Below are positions 7,635 to 18,062 of a stretch of 42,128 bases of DNA, piece after piece. A program made the translations under genes and the position numbers. A model generated the notes under the pieces. That model was given only the letters and a program-made list of their open reading frames with translations, did not search any database and was not told where the DNA came from. The DNA is from a virus, in IMG/VR virus record IMGVR_UViG_3300020572_000017, positions 1 through 42,128 of that record. One strand, given 5' to 3'. Positions within the stretch are counted from its first letter, which is position 1; each line of letters opens with the position of its first letter.

Positions 7635-9509
7635 ATGGCGCAGAACAAAAAAGATATAAGATACTTAAATAAGGATTTTAGTCAGTACAGAGCTAACTTA
7701 ATTGAGTTTGCAAAAAATTACTTTCCAAACACTTATAATGACTTCAATGAATCATCACCTGGTATGATGTTTATTGAAATGGCTTCTTATGTAGGAGATG
7801 TATTATCATACTATACTGATAACCAATTAAAAGAATCTTTATTAGACTACGCTTCTAATAAACCTAATGTATTAGCATTAGCTTCTAATGTAGGTTATAA
7901 AGTTAAAAATACAATTCCAGCTTCTGTTGATTTAGATGTATTTCAATTATTACCTGCTAAGTCAAGTGCAAATGGAAAAATACCAGATTGGACTTACGCT
8001 TTGACTTTGAAAGAAAATATGGTTGTTCGTTCTGAAACAACTAACACTGAATTTAGAACTTTAAATTTAATTAACTTTGCAGCTTCTAGCAGTTTTGATC
8101 CTACCGATGTTAGTGTATATCAAGTAAGTGATGTTGATAATACTCCAGAGTACTATTTACTTAAGAAAAGCGTAAAAGCTCTTTCAGGAACAATTCAAAC
8201 TAAAACTTTTGAGTTTGAAAATGCAAAACGATTTGATAAAATATTAATTAGCGACACAGACATTATTGAAGTTTTATCTGTAACAGATTCAGATAATAAT
8301 TTATGGACTGAAGTGCCATTTTTAGCACAAGACATGGTGTTTGAATCAATTGCAAATACAGTACAAAATGATCCTGAGTTATCAGCATATGTAGATGTAC
8401 CTTATCTTTTAAAATTAAAAAAGACAGCTCGAAGATTTATTACTAAATTTAGATCTGATAAAAATTTAGAAATTCAATTTGGACCTGGTATATCAGATAA
8501 TGACGATGAAGAAATTATTCCTAATCCAGACAATGTCGGTTCTAGTTTAAATGGATTGCAAATTCAATTTGACCATCCAATTGATCCTTCAAACTTTATG
8601 TATACAAAATCATATGGTTTGGCACCTTCAAATACAACATTAACTGTTAGATATACAGTCGGTGGAGGAGTTCAATCAAACGCAGCTGCATATACATTGA
8701 AAAATATAGCAGACGTAACATATCAAATAGATTCTCAAGCATTAGATGCTACTTTATTAAATAGAATTAAAGCTTCAGTTGCATGCACCAATCCTTTTCC
8801 AGCAGCAGGCGGTAAAAGTGAAGAAACGATTGATGAGATTAGACAAAATGCAATGGCATCTTTTGCATCTCAACAAAGAGCGGTAACGACTCAAGATTAT
8901 ATTATTAGAGCATATTCAATGCCTTCGAGATTTGGATCTGTTGCAAAAGCATATGTAATTCAAGATCAACAAATTAATCCTGACAATGGTCAAGAGATGA
9001 TACCTAACCCATTAGCCATTAACTTATATACTTTAGGATATGATGGAAATGGAGCTTTGGCGCCGTTAAATGCAGCTGTGAAAGAAAATTTAAAAACATA
9101 CATTAACAATTATAGAATTTTAACAGATGCAGTTAATATTAAAACTGCATACATTATTAATATAGGAGTGAAATTTGAAATTATTACATTACCTGAATAC
9201 AATTCAAATGAAGTTCTAATTAAATGTATTGATAAAATAAAAACGATATTTAATAACAAGCTATGGCAAATTAATCAGCCTATAGTTATTTCGAAATTAT
9301 ATACAGAATTAGATCGAGTAGAAGGAGTTCAGTCAGTTACTTCAGTACAAATTGCAAATTTATTTGATACTAATAGTGGGTACTCTGGTAATGTATATGA
9401 TATAAGTGCAGCGACTAAAGCAGGAGTAATTTATCCTTCATTAGATCCTTCAATATTTGAAATTAAATATCCAAATAAAGATATCATTGGTAAAGTTGTT
9501 TCGCTTTAA
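7635..9509 (+). CDS. 6: Baseplate wedge subunit, gp6/J-like
   Basis: The 624-aa protein has the gp6-type N-terminus IRYLNKDFSQYRANLIEFAK followed by FNESSPGMMFIEMASYVGDVLSYY, a typical beginning for T4-like gp6. The middle and C-terminal parts carry Baseplate_J features: PAAGGKSEETIDEIRQNA, SQQRAVTTQDYIIRAYSMP and a KLYTELDRVEGVQSV segment near the end. Gp6 dimers form the continuous ring of the inner baseplate. Length is close to T4 gp6 (660 aa). It lies 4 nt after gp25 and precedes adhesin-like genes where T4 has gp7 and gp8. Confidence 0.92.
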   Translation: MAQNKKDIRYLNKDFSQYRANLIEFAKNYFPNTYNDFNESSPGMMFIEMASYVGDVLSYYTDNQLKESLLDYASNKPNVLALASNVGYKVKNTIPASVDLDVFQLLPAKSSANGKIPDWTYALTLKENMVVRSETTNTEFRTLNLINFAASSSFDPTDVSVYQVSDVDNTPEYYLLKKSVKALSGTIQTKTFEFENAKRFDKILISDTDIIEVLSVTDSDNNLWTEVPFLAQDMVFESIANTVQNDPELSAYVDVPYLLKLKKTARRFITKFRSDKNLEIQFGPGISDNDDEEIIPNPDNVGSSLNGLQIQFDHPIDPSNFMYTKSYGLAPSNTTLTVRYTVGGGVQSNAAAYTLKNIADVTYQIDSQALDATLLNRIKASVACTNPFPAAGGKSEETIDEIRQNAMASFASQQRAVTTQDYIIRAYSMPSRFGSVAKAYVIQDQQINPDNGQEMIPNPLAINLYTLGYDGNGALAPLNAAVKENLKTYINNYRILTDAVNIKTAYIINIGVKFEIITLPEYNSNEVLIKCIDKIKTIFNNKLWQINQPIVISKLYTELDRVEGVQSVTSVQIANLFDTNSGYSGNVYDISAATKAGVIYPSLDPSIFEIKYPNKDIIGKVVSL

Positions 9510-9521
9510 ATATAATTAATT

Positions 9522-10631
9522 ATGATCTGGTCAATACCTACATTACAAGACACTACAATATACGAAACTGATCCTTATAGAAATACTGGATTAGACCAAA
9601 TTTTAGAACTGCGAAAAGAAGGAGATAACTCAACAGGAGATTTGTCTGAATCTAGAATATTAATCAAATTTGATTTGTCTTCATTATCTTCAATATTATC
9701 TGATAATAGCATTTCAATAAATAATATTACTGCAGATTTAAAATTGTATACTGTACAAGAATTTGAAGTACCTCAATCATATAATATTGAAGCAAAAGCA
9801 GTTTCAAATAATTGGGTAAATGGAACAGGTTATTTAACCTCTCCTGCCGGCATTCAAAATAGCGATAGCATTACGGATGGAGCTACTTGGAAATCAGTTT
9901 CCGGTACTGGATCATTAAATTGGTCAGATATAACAACCGCAGGAACAGCTAGAGCATATAATATTGAAACAGGTGGTGGATCTTGGTATACAGCTTCAAT
10001 AGTTAGTCAATCATTTAATTTTAAAACAGACGATACTTTAAGTATTGATGTTACTAATATTGTTAAAGCTTGGCATACTGGTTCAATGACAAATAATGGA
10101 TTTTTAGTTACATTTAAAAATTCAGAAATTACAACAGCACATTGGCCTAAAACAGTAATGCAATTTTATGGATCAGATACTCATACAGTATATGAACCTC
10201 AATTGTTTATTAACTGGACAGGTTCTTTATATAGCACAGGATCTTTATCTGTCGTAACTTACGAAGACAATCCTATTGTTTATGTAAATTCTTTCAAAGG
10301 TGAATTTTTAAAAGATAAAAAAGTTAGAATTTCTTTAGGAGCTAGACCAAAATATCCTAGACCGGCATTTAGTCAAAATTCAACGTTTGCAACTTTAAAA
10401 GCATTACCAGCAACGTCGTATTATCAAATCAAAGATGCTCATAACGACAATATTATTATTCCATACAGTGATTATACTAAAATAAGTACTACTAGTGCAG
10501 GATCGTATTTTGATTTTTACACTACTATGTTATATGGAGAAAGATTTTATAAATTTGAAATTAAATCAATATTTTCTGGAGTAACAGAATATTTTACTTC
10601 AAACGATTTTACATTTAAAATAGTTAAATAA
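9522..10631 (+). CDS. Tail/baseplate-associated protein with DNRLRE-like carbohydrate-binding fold
   Basis: The 369-aa beta-rich protein resembles DNRLRE/CBM-type domains over about residues 7-235. It shows an N-terminal DTTIYETDPYRNTG, then SRILIKFDLSSL, and later DVTNIVKAWHTG with NNGFLVTFKNSE and a closing PQLFINW. That order (D-T-x-x, R-x-L-x-x-F-D, D-V-T-x-x-V, G-F-x-x) is characteristic. Residues 240-369 form a second beta domain ending in FKIVK. DNRLRE modules occur in secreted polysaccharide-active or wall-binding proteins. Its position after gp6 suggests a baseplate-mounted surface-binding protein. It overlaps the next start by 1 nt (TAATG). Confidence 0.75.
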   Translation: MIWSIPTLQDTTIYETDPYRNTGLDQILELRKEGDNSTGDLSESRILIKFDLSSLSSILSDNSISINNITADLKLYTVQEFEVPQSYNIEAKAVSNNWVNGTGYLTSPAGIQNSDSITDGATWKSVSGTGSLNWSDITTAGTARAYNIETGGGSWYTASIVSQSFNFKTDDTLSIDVTNIVKAWHTGSMTNNGFLVTFKNSEITTAHWPKTVMQFYGSDTHTVYEPQLFINWTGSLYSTGSLSVVTYEDNPIVYVNSFKGEFLKDKKVRISLGARPKYPRPAFSQNSTFATLKALPATSYYQIKDAHNDNIIIPYSDYTKISTTSAGSYFDFYTTMLYGERFYKFEIKSIFSGVTEYFTSNDFTFKIVK

Positions 10632-11512
10632 TGATATCATACGAGTTACATGAATTTGACCCTGCTAAAATAATGACAGGGGAAATCAATCCTGATAAAA
10701 TTGAACCAATTAAATTTCCTCCTTTTGAAAAAGACTCAAAGGGAATGACTGTTATTGATAAAAATCAAGATGTATCTTCTAAAAGAATTTTAGTTAATCT
10801 AAATACACAAAAAACATCACAAACAAAATTCAATCAGGTTATTGATGTTGAGTTTGCTGAATTTACTCGTAAAGATAGCGGTGCACCAATTAATTTTTTA
10901 CAAGCTAAAATAGATGCGTTAGAAACTGAAAGACAAACACTATTGTCTAGTAAACAAACAGATGCTCAAAAAATTAAAAGTCTTAATGATAGAATTGCTC
11001 AACTTTTAGAGCAAATGAAAACTATGATTCAAAACCCAGGAACTCCTACGGTAAATGCAGAACCTGAATCAAATAAAGTTTCAAATATATTACGTTTTAA
11101 TAAAAGTCTAATTTCACGTAAAATTGAAAATGGAATCCCAGCAGACAGGTTGTTATCAAAAAATAAAAAATACATTGCAGTAATGCAAGATGATAGAAAC
11201 TTCGTAGTATATAAAGGAGAATTTGATATTTACGGTCAAGCAATTAAAGATATTCCATATGAAGCTGACTGGGCGTCTAACACTTATAGATCGACTGCCG
11301 GTACATGGTACCTTTTAGTATATGAATATGGATTAGGCATTAATTTAGTTGATAATGGCACTGACGATACGTTTGCATGGGTTAAAGAAATAAGTACTAG
11401 ACAAAATAATACGGTTAAACCAGCACTATCAGACACTGGAACGTTATTATTAACTGATGAAGGTAAATTAGTTCTTACCAATTACGGAATGAAAGTTTGG
11501 GCTAACAAATAA
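10631..11512 (+). CDS. Bulb-type lectin domain protein, candidate receptor binder
   Basis: The 293-aa product has three parts: an N-terminal region (1-85) likely to attach to the virion, a coiled coil at about 88-135 (DALETERQTLLSSKQ, RIAQLLEQMKTMIQ), and a C-terminal bulb-type (B-type) lectin domain at about 165-293. The lectin part contains YIAVMQDDRNFVVY with an exact Q-x-D-x-N-x-V-x-Y mannose-binding signature at Gln186, Asp188, Asn190, Val192 and Tyr194. A degenerate repeat follows near the end (SDTGTLLLTDEGKLVLTNYG). A coiled-coil stalk capped by a lectin in the tail block fits a host glycan-binding role; that is inference from domain and position. Confidence 0.82.
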   Translation: MISYELHEFDPAKIMTGEINPDKIEPIKFPPFEKDSKGMTVIDKNQDVSSKRILVNLNTQKTSQTKFNQVIDVEFAEFTRKDSGAPINFLQAKIDALETERQTLLSSKQTDAQKIKSLNDRIAQLLEQMKTMIQNPGTPTVNAEPESNKVSNILRFNKSLISRKIENGIPADRLLSKNKKYIAVMQDDRNFVVYKGEFDIYGQAIKDIPYEADWASNTYRSTAGTWYLLVYEYGLGINLVDNGTDDTFAWVKEISTRQNNTVKPALSDTGTLLLTDEGKLVLTNYGMKVWANK

Positions 11513-11522
11513 AACAACCTGG

Positions 11523-11553
11523 AATATCTTAATAAGATATTTATATTAAAGAA
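11523..11553 (+). promoter_or_regulatory. Putative late promoter with hairpin, site 2
   Basis: GATATTTATATTAAAG (octamer TATTTATA at 11538-11545) lies 12 nt before the ATG at 11558. AATATCTT (11523-11530) and AAGATATT (11534-11541) form an 8-bp hairpin with a 3-nt loop that covers half of the motif. An alternative fold pairs TCTTAAT (11527-11533) with ATTAAAGA (11545-11552) with one bulged A, which resembles the other sites more closely. The motif match is strong; the structure is ambiguous. Confidence 0.45.
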
Positions 11554-11557
11554 ATAA

Positions 11558-14500
11558 ATGTTATCAGTTTACACTAATCAAAAAGAACTTTTAAAAGCAT
11601 CTAGCACTTCAAAAGTGTCTAGATTAGAGTCTGTTGATAAAGCTCTTTTAGATGTTCGAAATTATTCAGTAACATTAAAATCAAGTTCATTACCTAATTT
11701 AGAATTGCATGTATATACTCCAGACGGAGTTTATTTAACCGGCAATCATAAAGCAATTTATTCTATTGAAAGTAATGACACTACTTCTAATTTAATTGCT
11801 TATCAACATGTAGGAATAGATGCTGTTAAGGAATTAGAAACGTTAGGAATTACCAGAGGTCAATATAGATTAGTATACAATTTCGTTGATAATATTTTAG
11901 GTAGTTATGAAAGCCAAAAAGCTTGGATTAAAGAAATATCGCCTTCTAGAAGAGAATTAAGAATTCAATTAGCTGACAATTCTAATACTGAATTATTACG
12001 ACAGCTGTTTGAATTGCGTGATAGATGGGAAGAATTATCTACAAATGACATATTCGATTCATTTGTCTTAAACTTTGGATTTAATGAAACGTATCAAATA
12101 ATTAATTTTAGATTTGATATTGATTTTACAGACACTCCAGAAGTAATTGTAAAGCTATATAATCCATTACCTGCAAAGTATGGAGAAAAATCTAAAGTTT
12201 GGATTTCAGAAGAAATTATCAATCCAATATTAGATGTCGTTTCTATTATTCCTAAATATATTCCAGATCCAGTTAATACATTAGCTGGTCCTAATTTTGA
12301 ATTAGAATCTGAAGAAGGAGGATCTGTAGCAACAGACTTTAAATCTTGGAATGATTTATTATCTACAAATGTATCAACTTCACAACAATTAATTGATTCT
12401 CAATTTTCTGGCTCATTAGCAGGAATTAAATTAAATATCAATTATAGATTATTTGACAATTTTGTTCACTATGGATCTGCAGTTGAGCGAGTTAAAAACT
12501 TCAAATACAAATTAGAGTTAATTGAATATTATACAAATCAATCTGAAACTTTATCTCAAGTAATCGGAGGAACTATCGTTAACAATAATATATCAGATGT
12601 TTACTTTAAAAGAAATGCAGTTGTAAGTGGTTTTGATGATTTTGAAAAGTATTTATTTTTCGAGTCAACAGGTTCTAGATTATATACACATTACGATTCA
12701 GGCACGGGCTCAATTGACCCATGGCCTAAAAAAGCAGCTACTGCATTTACTTGGTTAGATGCTTATACTTTATGGAGTACATATAGTAGCAATTGGACCG
12801 AAGCAGGAGACCCTGATCCATATGAATATTTTAAAATTCAAGAAGCGACAAATTCTGTTAATGGAGAAACTTATTATGCAGACTTATTAGAAAAAGCTGA
12901 AATATACGATAGATTCAATACACATAAACTTCAAAATACAATTCCTTTACATATTCAAGACTCAGACGACTCAGATGAGTTTTTGTTGTTTGTAAATATG
13001 TTAGGTCAGCATTTTGATATTTTATGGACTTACGTTAACAGTCTTTCAAGTATACATACTCGAGAAGAACATCCTAAAGATGGTATGTCTGAAGATTTAC
13101 TTTATCAAGTAGCCTCTTCTTTAGGCATTAATCTATTAAATGGAAGATCATCTTCTGAATTATGGAAATACTCTTTAGGTGTTGATGAAAATGGAATTGC
13201 TTTACAAGATGGTACAAATGGAATTACTTCAATTTCAGACGCATCTAATACAAAAGAAATTTGGAGAAGAATTGTAAACAATTTACCTTATATATTAAAA
13301 ACCAAAGGCACTTCTAGATCTGTAAAAGCTCTTTTATCTTGTTTTGGTATTCCAGCATCCGTATTAACTATTAAAGAATATGGCGGTCCTTCAACATTTA
13401 CTGATAATGATCATTATCCAGAGTATGTGCATGATGTTTATCATTATGCTTGGAACTCACAAACAGGTAGTTTAGAGTTACCGCTAGCTTCTTATAAAAA
13501 TAGTTTAAATAATTACGTAGCTCCTAATACGCTAGAATTTAGATTTAAAACAGATAATAACAATTTATATCAATTAGGAAGTTATTATAATGTAATGAGT
13601 GACTCATTATACGGTACTTTATATTTAGAAAAAGATGCCGCAGATGATCAAGAAGGTACATTAAGATACTCTTCTTATACTAATTTAATTACAATTCCTA
13701 ATTTACAAATATTTGATGATAGCTGGCATACAGTTGCTATATCAGAAGAAATAAATCAAGCTAATTCATATTCTCTTGTAAATGTAAATGACATTTATAC
13801 AAATAACGGATCTGGATTATTAGGAGGAGGCTCAGTATACATTTACGATGAGATAACAACTCAACCTAAAGCATATTGGTCTGGAAGTTTACAGGAACCA
13901 GTAAGTATTAATCAACCATTTAGTGGTGGTCAAGTAAAATTTAATAAAGATGGTAATATTGAAAATAAACTTCAACCTGGTATTGCTTCTATATGGGACA
14001 ATGTTAATAGTTTATTAGGATATATTTACATTACTAGCGTAACTGATTCAACTCCTACTATAACAGTAAATTATATAGAGCCAGCTAGTAATTGGGACGG
14101 AGCTGCCGTAGCTTATATTAGTGATAACGTTAATAACGTATGGAAAGGAAATTTAGTTGAAGCTGTAATTAATCAAGTAAGTCAGCCAGGTTCTATAGGT
14201 CCAGCAATTATAACAACTTTACAGGTAAATGGAGAGTCACTATTTTTAAAATCATTAGACTTAACTGGAAATCCTACCCCGTTTGGAATTAATTTTCCTA
14301 TATTCCGTACAAACAACCTAACATCAAATAGTTCGTTTTGTTATACATATGGTTTATTAGATTGGGATGGTAATATAACTAGCTATGCTGGATACGACAC
14401 CATTACTTACGATACTACTTTAAAAGTAGCTAAATCGCTATATGGCAATACTATATACATTAAATCAGGAAGTCATTCTACGAGTACAGTTACATCAATT

Positions 14501-16042
14501 TTAAATCGTAATTTAATATCTGATCCATATGGATATAATGCTAATGTACTTAATTTTGGAACTGCCAGTTCCGCTCGTACTATATATGGATTAGGAGGCA
14601 CTGCATTATCTAAATTTAATGGCCATTATCATGAAATTCGTTTATGGTCTGGATCATTAAATGATAATTCATTAGCTGAGCATGCAGCATCTCCTGCTAC
14701 ATATACGTACAACTCTGATAGAGCTACGTTAACAGCCGGTTCAGAAGCATCTAAACCATATGACCATTTATTGCAACGATTTACTCTAGCAAATAAATCT
14801 ATATTAAGCGGCTCACTTTATCAGCCTTCAGTACATCCTAATCAAACTGTAAATACAGGATCTTTATATTATACAGGATTTGCAAATTCAGGATCAATTA
14901 AATTTGAAGGATTTGAAGAAATTTATTATACACCATCACCTTCGTTAGGAGGTTCAAGTTTATATACAAATAAAGTAAGAATTGAATCTGCAAGTTTAGA
15001 TCCTAACGTTAGATTGAATACTAAAACTCGAGTTGAGAAATCTTCTTTTGATAGATATTCCATAGACTCTAATAGATTAGGTATTTACTTTTCTCCTCAA
15101 ACAGCAATTAATGAAGATATTTTTAATCAATTAGGATATTTTGAAATTGACGATTATATTGGAAATCCAAACGATACCTATAACGACACTTACAGAGACT
15201 TAAATAATTTTGCAATTTCATATTGGAAAAAATATGAAAATAGAAATGACTTCGAAGCTTATTTCCGTGCTTTGGAAATATACGACTTTACAATGTTTAA
15301 ATACATTAAAAAGTTATTACTACCTCAAAGATCAAATGCTATTGTAGGTTTAGTTGTAGAACCAAACGTATTAGAAAGAAGTAAAGTTAAATTACTTAAT
15401 AAACCAGTAATAGAAAACTTAACTAAAGAAGCTAATATTGAACCTGTCGAATTAATTTTAAGTAGTGAGTATCAGTCATTAAAAGGTATTGTAGATGCAA
15501 TGACAAATGAATTGTCAGTTGATGTTGATCCTATCAAAATAGGAGAAATTAAAGCTGCAAATGAAATTACACTTTCAAGTGAATATGAATATTATCCTAG
15601 CACAATTGAAGGAGCTATTAATGTAGATCGTTTAGGAGACGCGTGGACTCAAAATCGTTATATTGGAAAATATAAAGTAGTTGAATCTGGATCATACAAT
15701 GTATTACAAACTACAGTATATAATTCTAGATTATCTAATCATTTATTAACTGTAGATGAATATTTTTATAGTTCATCCGTATCAGCTTCATTGAATAAGT
15801 TTTATTCGTCAAGCTTAAAATATGCAGAAGTTAATAATTTTTATGGCACAGGCAATGAAAATGCCAAATGGTTTGGTAGTAAATTAACAGGAGCCGGAGT
15901 TAATATTAATTCTGCTAATACAGTAGATGGCGGCCCAGTAGTAAAAATTACCAAAGTTAATCCGAATACAATAGTATTTGCAAACAATCAGGTTACAACC
16001 GTAAATAAATCAATATCAGGAACTAAAACAAAATCAATATAA
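11558..16042 (+). CDS. Giant baseplate/tail protein with tail-protein-I-like core and LamG-like domain
   Basis: This is the largest gene here, 1494 aa. Residues about 455-610 resemble a tail protein I or gp7-type baseplate segment: FLLFVNMLGQHFDILWTYVN, EDLLYQVASSLGINLLNG, then WRRIVNNLPYILKTKGTSRS and VKALLSCFGIP. Residues about 620-1045 form a concanavalin A/LamG-like adhesive region (NTLEFRFKTDNNN, IFDDSWHTVAISEE, GHYHEIRLWSGSLN). Residues 1080-1330 return to a conserved-looking structural part (FEIDDYIGNPNDTYNDTYRD, FRALEIYDFTMFKYIKKLLL). The position after gp6 is where T4 has gp7, and the length exceeds T4 gp7 (1032 aa), consistent with an inserted lectin-like module. A baseplate wedge periphery protein displaying a glycan-binding domain is the best reading. 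No enzyme motif seen. Confidence 0.75.
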   Translation: MLSVYTNQKELLKASSTSKVSRLESVDKALLDVRNYSVTLKSSSLPNLELHVYTPDGVYLTGNHKAIYSIESNDTTSNLIAYQHVGIDAVKELETLGITRGQYRLVYNFVDNILGSYESQKAWIKEISPSRRELRIQLADNSNTELLRQLFELRDRWEELSTNDIFDSFVLNFGFNETYQIINFRFDIDFTDTPEVIVKLYNPLPAKYGEKSKVWISEEIINPILDVVSIIPKYIPDPVNTLAGPNFELESEEGGSVATDFKSWNDLLSTNVSTSQQLIDSQFSGSLAGIKLNINYRLFDNFVHYGSAVERVKNFKYKLELIEYYTNQSETLSQVIGGTIVNNNISDVYFKRNAVVSGFDDFEKYLFFESTGSRLYTHYDSGTGSIDPWPKKAATAFTWLDAYTLWSTYSSNWTEAGDPDPYEYFKIQEATNSVNGETYYADLLEKAEIYDRFNTHKLQNTIPLHIQDSDDSDEFLLFVNMLGQHFDILWTYVNSLSSIHTREEHPKDGMSEDLLYQVASSLGINLLNGRSSSELWKYSLGVDENGIALQDGTNGITSISDASNTKEIWRRIVNNLPYILKTKGTSRSVKALLSCFGIPASVLTIKEYGGPSTFTDNDHYPEYVHDVYHYAWNSQTGSLELPLASYKNSLNNYVAPNTLEFRFKTDNNNLYQLGSYYNVMSDSLYGTLYLEKDAADDQEGTLRYSSYTNLITIPNLQIFDDSWHTVAISEEINQANSYSLVNVNDIYTNNGSGLLGGGSVYIYDEITTQPKAYWSGSLQEPVSINQPFSGGQVKFNKDGNIENKLQPGIASIWDNVNSLLGYIYITSVTDSTPTITVNYIEPASNWDGAAVAYISDNVNNVWKGNLVEAVINQVSQPGSIGPAIITTLQVNGESLFLKSLDLTGNPTPFGINFPIFRTNNLTSNSSFCYTYGLLDWDGNITSYAGYDTITYDTTLKVAKSLYGNTIYIKSGSHSTSTVTSILNRNLISDPYGYNANVLNFGTASSARTIYGLGGTALSKFNGHYHEIRLWSGSLNDNSLAEHAASPATYTYNSDRATLTAGSEASKPYDHLLQRFTLANKSILSGSLYQPSVHPNQTVNTGSLYYTGFANSGSIKFEGFEEIYYTPSPSLGGSSLYTNKVRIESASLDPNVRLNTKTRVEKSSFDRYSIDSNRLGIYFSPQTAINEDIFNQLGYFEIDDYIGNPNDTYNDTYRDLNNFAISYWKKYENRNDFEAYFRALEIYDFTMFKYIKKLLLPQRSNAIVGLVVEPNVLERSKVKLLNKPVIENLTKEANIEPVELILSSEYQSLKGIVDAMTNELSVDVDPIKIGEIKAANEITLSSEYEYYPSTIEGAINVDRLGDAWTQNRYIGKYKVVESGSYNVLQTTVYNSRLSNHLLTVDEYFYSSSVSASLNKFYSSSLKYAEVNNFYGTGNENAKWFGSKLTGAGVNINSANTVDGGPVVKITKVNPNTIVFANNQVTTVNKSISGTKTKSI

Positions 16043-16049
16043 TATTAGA

Positions 16050-16079
16050 TTTTTAAAGAATCTATATTTATTAAAAAGG
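16050..16079 (+). promoter_or_regulatory. Putative late promoter with AT-only inverted repeat, site 3
   Basis: CTATATTTATTAAAAAGG (octamer TATTTATT at 16065-16072) lies 17 nt before the ATG at 16090. TTTTTAA (16050-16056) and TTAAAAA (16071-16077) form a 7-bp A/T-only stem with a 14-nt loop; AAAAAGG at its right edge is the likely ribosome-binding sequence. The AT-only arms make the structure weaker evidence than at 18085 or 34239. Confidence 0.4.
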
Positions 16080-16089
16080 TATAAATAAA

Positions 16090-16767
16090 ATGGGATACTT
16101 AAATAACAGTACAATTACCGTAGATGCTATTCTTACTAAAAAAGGTAGAGAATTACTTGCTCGCGGTAAAGATGAATTTAAAATTACTCAATTTGCTTTG
16201 AGCGATGACGAAATCGATTATGATTTATGGAATCCTGCTCATCCACTTGGGTCTGATTACTATGGCGTAATTATAGAAAATATGCCTTTAGTAGAAGCAT
16301 CGGCAGATGAATCAAATATTATGCGTTATAAATTGGTAACATTGCCTAAGAAAACAGCAAGGATTCCAGTTATATCAGTTTCACAAACTTCAATCAGTTT
16401 AACTTCTCCTGGTCAAAGATTTACCGTAGTACCAACTACAACTAACTTTGATAAAGGAAATGCAACTTTAGGCTACACAGCAATTTTATCTAATTCAGAT
16501 GTTGCTACATTGCAAGTTAACCAACCAGTTACTTCAGGAGTTAGTCCTACAGTACCTAGATTTATTGGAGATTCGGAAGCAGCTCAGACTGTTAGCGCAG
16601 TTGGATTTAGCTTTAATTTAATTGCTAAACAACAATTAGTATCAGATGTTCAAGCAACGCTTACTATTATAGGAAATGAAACAGGTGGTAGAACAACAGT
16701 TAACGTTACAGTTAAGAAAACATCTTTAGCAACAGCAACTGGTACTTCAATTAGTAACGCACAATAA
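16090..16767 (+). CDS. Conserved tail-region structural protein, function unknown
   Basis: The 225-aa product starts with MGYLNNSTITVDAILTKKGR and has a conserved-looking N-terminal domain to about residue 95 (ITQFALSDDEIDYDLWNPAH; DYYGVIIENMPLVEA). It then shows an Ig-like beta domain (about 95-220) with regular Thr/Val strands (PVISVSQTSISLTSPGQ, ATLTIIG, TTVNVTVKKT). An N-terminal attachment domain with a C-terminal Ig-like module is a common design for virion proteins. Codon use and spacing match the surrounding tail genes. It is 17 nt upstream of the next gene. I cannot give it a T4 gene number. Confidence 0.75.
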   Translation: MGYLNNSTITVDAILTKKGRELLARGKDEFKITQFALSDDEIDYDLWNPAHPLGSDYYGVIIENMPLVEASADESNIMRYKLVTLPKKTARIPVISVSQTSISLTSPGQRFTVVPTTTNFDKGNATLGYTAILSNSDVATLQVNQPVTSGVSPTVPRFIGDSEAAQTVSAVGFSFNLIAKQQLVSDVQATLTIIGNETGGRTTVNVTVKKTSLATATGTSISNAQ

Positions 16768-16784
16768 TAAAATTATAAAATAAC

Positions 16785-18062
16785 ATGGGAGTAATTAGAT
16801 TACCATTTGGACAAACAGTAACATTACCAACAGCAATGGCGCCAGCGTCATTAGCTCAAGTATCTGCACCACGAGCTGCATTAGCTCCGGCTGTTAGTTT
16901 GCCTCAAACCGCTCAACTTCAAAGTGAAATTGAGACAAGAGCTCGTGCGATAGCAAATGAAATAATCAAGCAGCAGGCATTGCAATCACAGGCAGCTGCT
17001 AACGGAAGAGTATTTACTAGATTTGATGCAGCTTCTGATATTATCGAAAATCAAAAGACTTTTGTAACAACTGGATTATTTTCTGGTAATGCAGCGACTA
17101 TGTCTTATGCTTATACAGGTTCTATTCAATCAGCAGCATCAAAAGGATATTATTATGATGTATGGAATGGTAATGCTACCACTTCAGAATCACAATTTTC
17201 AATTGCATGGGGTCATAGATTAGGTTCTGGATCTTCAGCAGCTGGAACGCTAAACGATTCTCCTGCTCGAGCTATTTATTCACAATATCGTTTATTGCTA
17301 TTAAACCCTGGCGACACAACATTTACTTTTGGTGATGGTCAATCTTCAGATTCAGTATATGCAGTTAATTTTAATAGAGCTAGAATCAAAGATAAATTAG
17401 ATCCAGGAAATTGGCAAATTAATTTAGGTAATTTAAGTGGTTCTGCACCAAACAATGCACATACCGGTTCAAACGTAGCGTATTTAGGAACTTCAGTTAT
17501 TAAATTAATTGACGATTCAGGTCAAACTCAAGAAACTAATTTAACAGCAGCGGGTAGAGTATTTAATATTGTATCTGGTACAATTACCAATGGAGTTCAT
17601 AATTCAACAGCTCCTAAATATTATGGATTAGCTTACCCAGATATGGGAATGTTAATTTTAAATGGAGATGCAATGAATGCATCAGCTTCATTTAACATAG
17701 TATCTGGCTCAAATGTAGCAGGAGATAATGCTTGGAAATTATATACAGCAATTTCAGGAGCAATGAGCGCTGATAGAGTTAATAATGCGATGCAAGCAAG
17801 AAATGAAGAAACAGTAACTTCAACTCACTTCTTTGTAAGAATTAAAAATGGTGAATATAACTTTTCAAATAACCCAACGTTCACAACAGGTTCAGTAGGT
17901 GAATTTGCTCAAGCAACATTTATCGGAGATCCTAAAACATATATTACGACAGTAGGTATGTATAACGATCGTCAAGAATTACTTTCAGTTGCTAAATTAT
18001 CGCAACCAATTCAGAAATCATTTAGCAATGAAGCTTTAATTAAAGTTAAGTTAGATTTCTAA
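16785..18062 (+). CDS. Virion structural protein A with shared C-terminal module
   Basis: The 425-aa protein begins with an Ala/Pro/Gln-rich helical region (1-75) and continues as a beta-rich body. This body includes IAWGHRLGSGSS, ARAIYSQYRLLLLNPGD and VNFNRARIKDKLDPGNWQ. The last 80 residues (EYNFSNNPT, YITTVGMYNDRQELLSVAKL, then SQPIQKS and a final strand) resemble the C-terminus of the 577-aa product of the next gene. Both end in short beta strands. This suggests two tail-associated proteins built on a common attachment or trimerisation module. The function is otherwise unknown. A strong motif plus hairpin lies in the 64-nt gap downstream. Confidence 0.78.
   Translation: MGVIRLPFGQTVTLPTAMAPASLAQVSAPRAALAPAVSLPQTAQLQSEIETRARAIANEIIKQQALQSQAAANGRVFTRFDAASDIIENQKTFVTTGLFSGNAATMSYAYTGSIQSAASKGYYYDVWNGNATTSESQFSIAWGHRLGSGSSAAGTLNDSPARAIYSQYRLLLLNPGDTTFTFGDGQSSDSVYAVNFNRARIKDKLDPGNWQINLGNLSGSAPNNAHTGSNVAYLGTSVIKLIDDSGQTQETNLTAAGRVFNIVSGTITNGVHNSTAPKYYGLAYPDMGMLILNGDAMNASASFNIVSGSNVAGDNAWKLYTAISGAMSADRVNNAMQARNEETVTSTHFFVRIKNGEYNFSNNPTFTTGSVGEFAQATFIGDPKTYITTVGMYNDRQELLSVAKLSQPIQKSFSNEALIKVKLDF

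Noticed and set aside
12646-12663. TATTTATT inside coding sequence as a further promoter
   Set aside because: The bare octamer occurs by chance in AT-rich genes; this copy lacks the GA- prefix, the TTAAA suffix and a nearby start codon.
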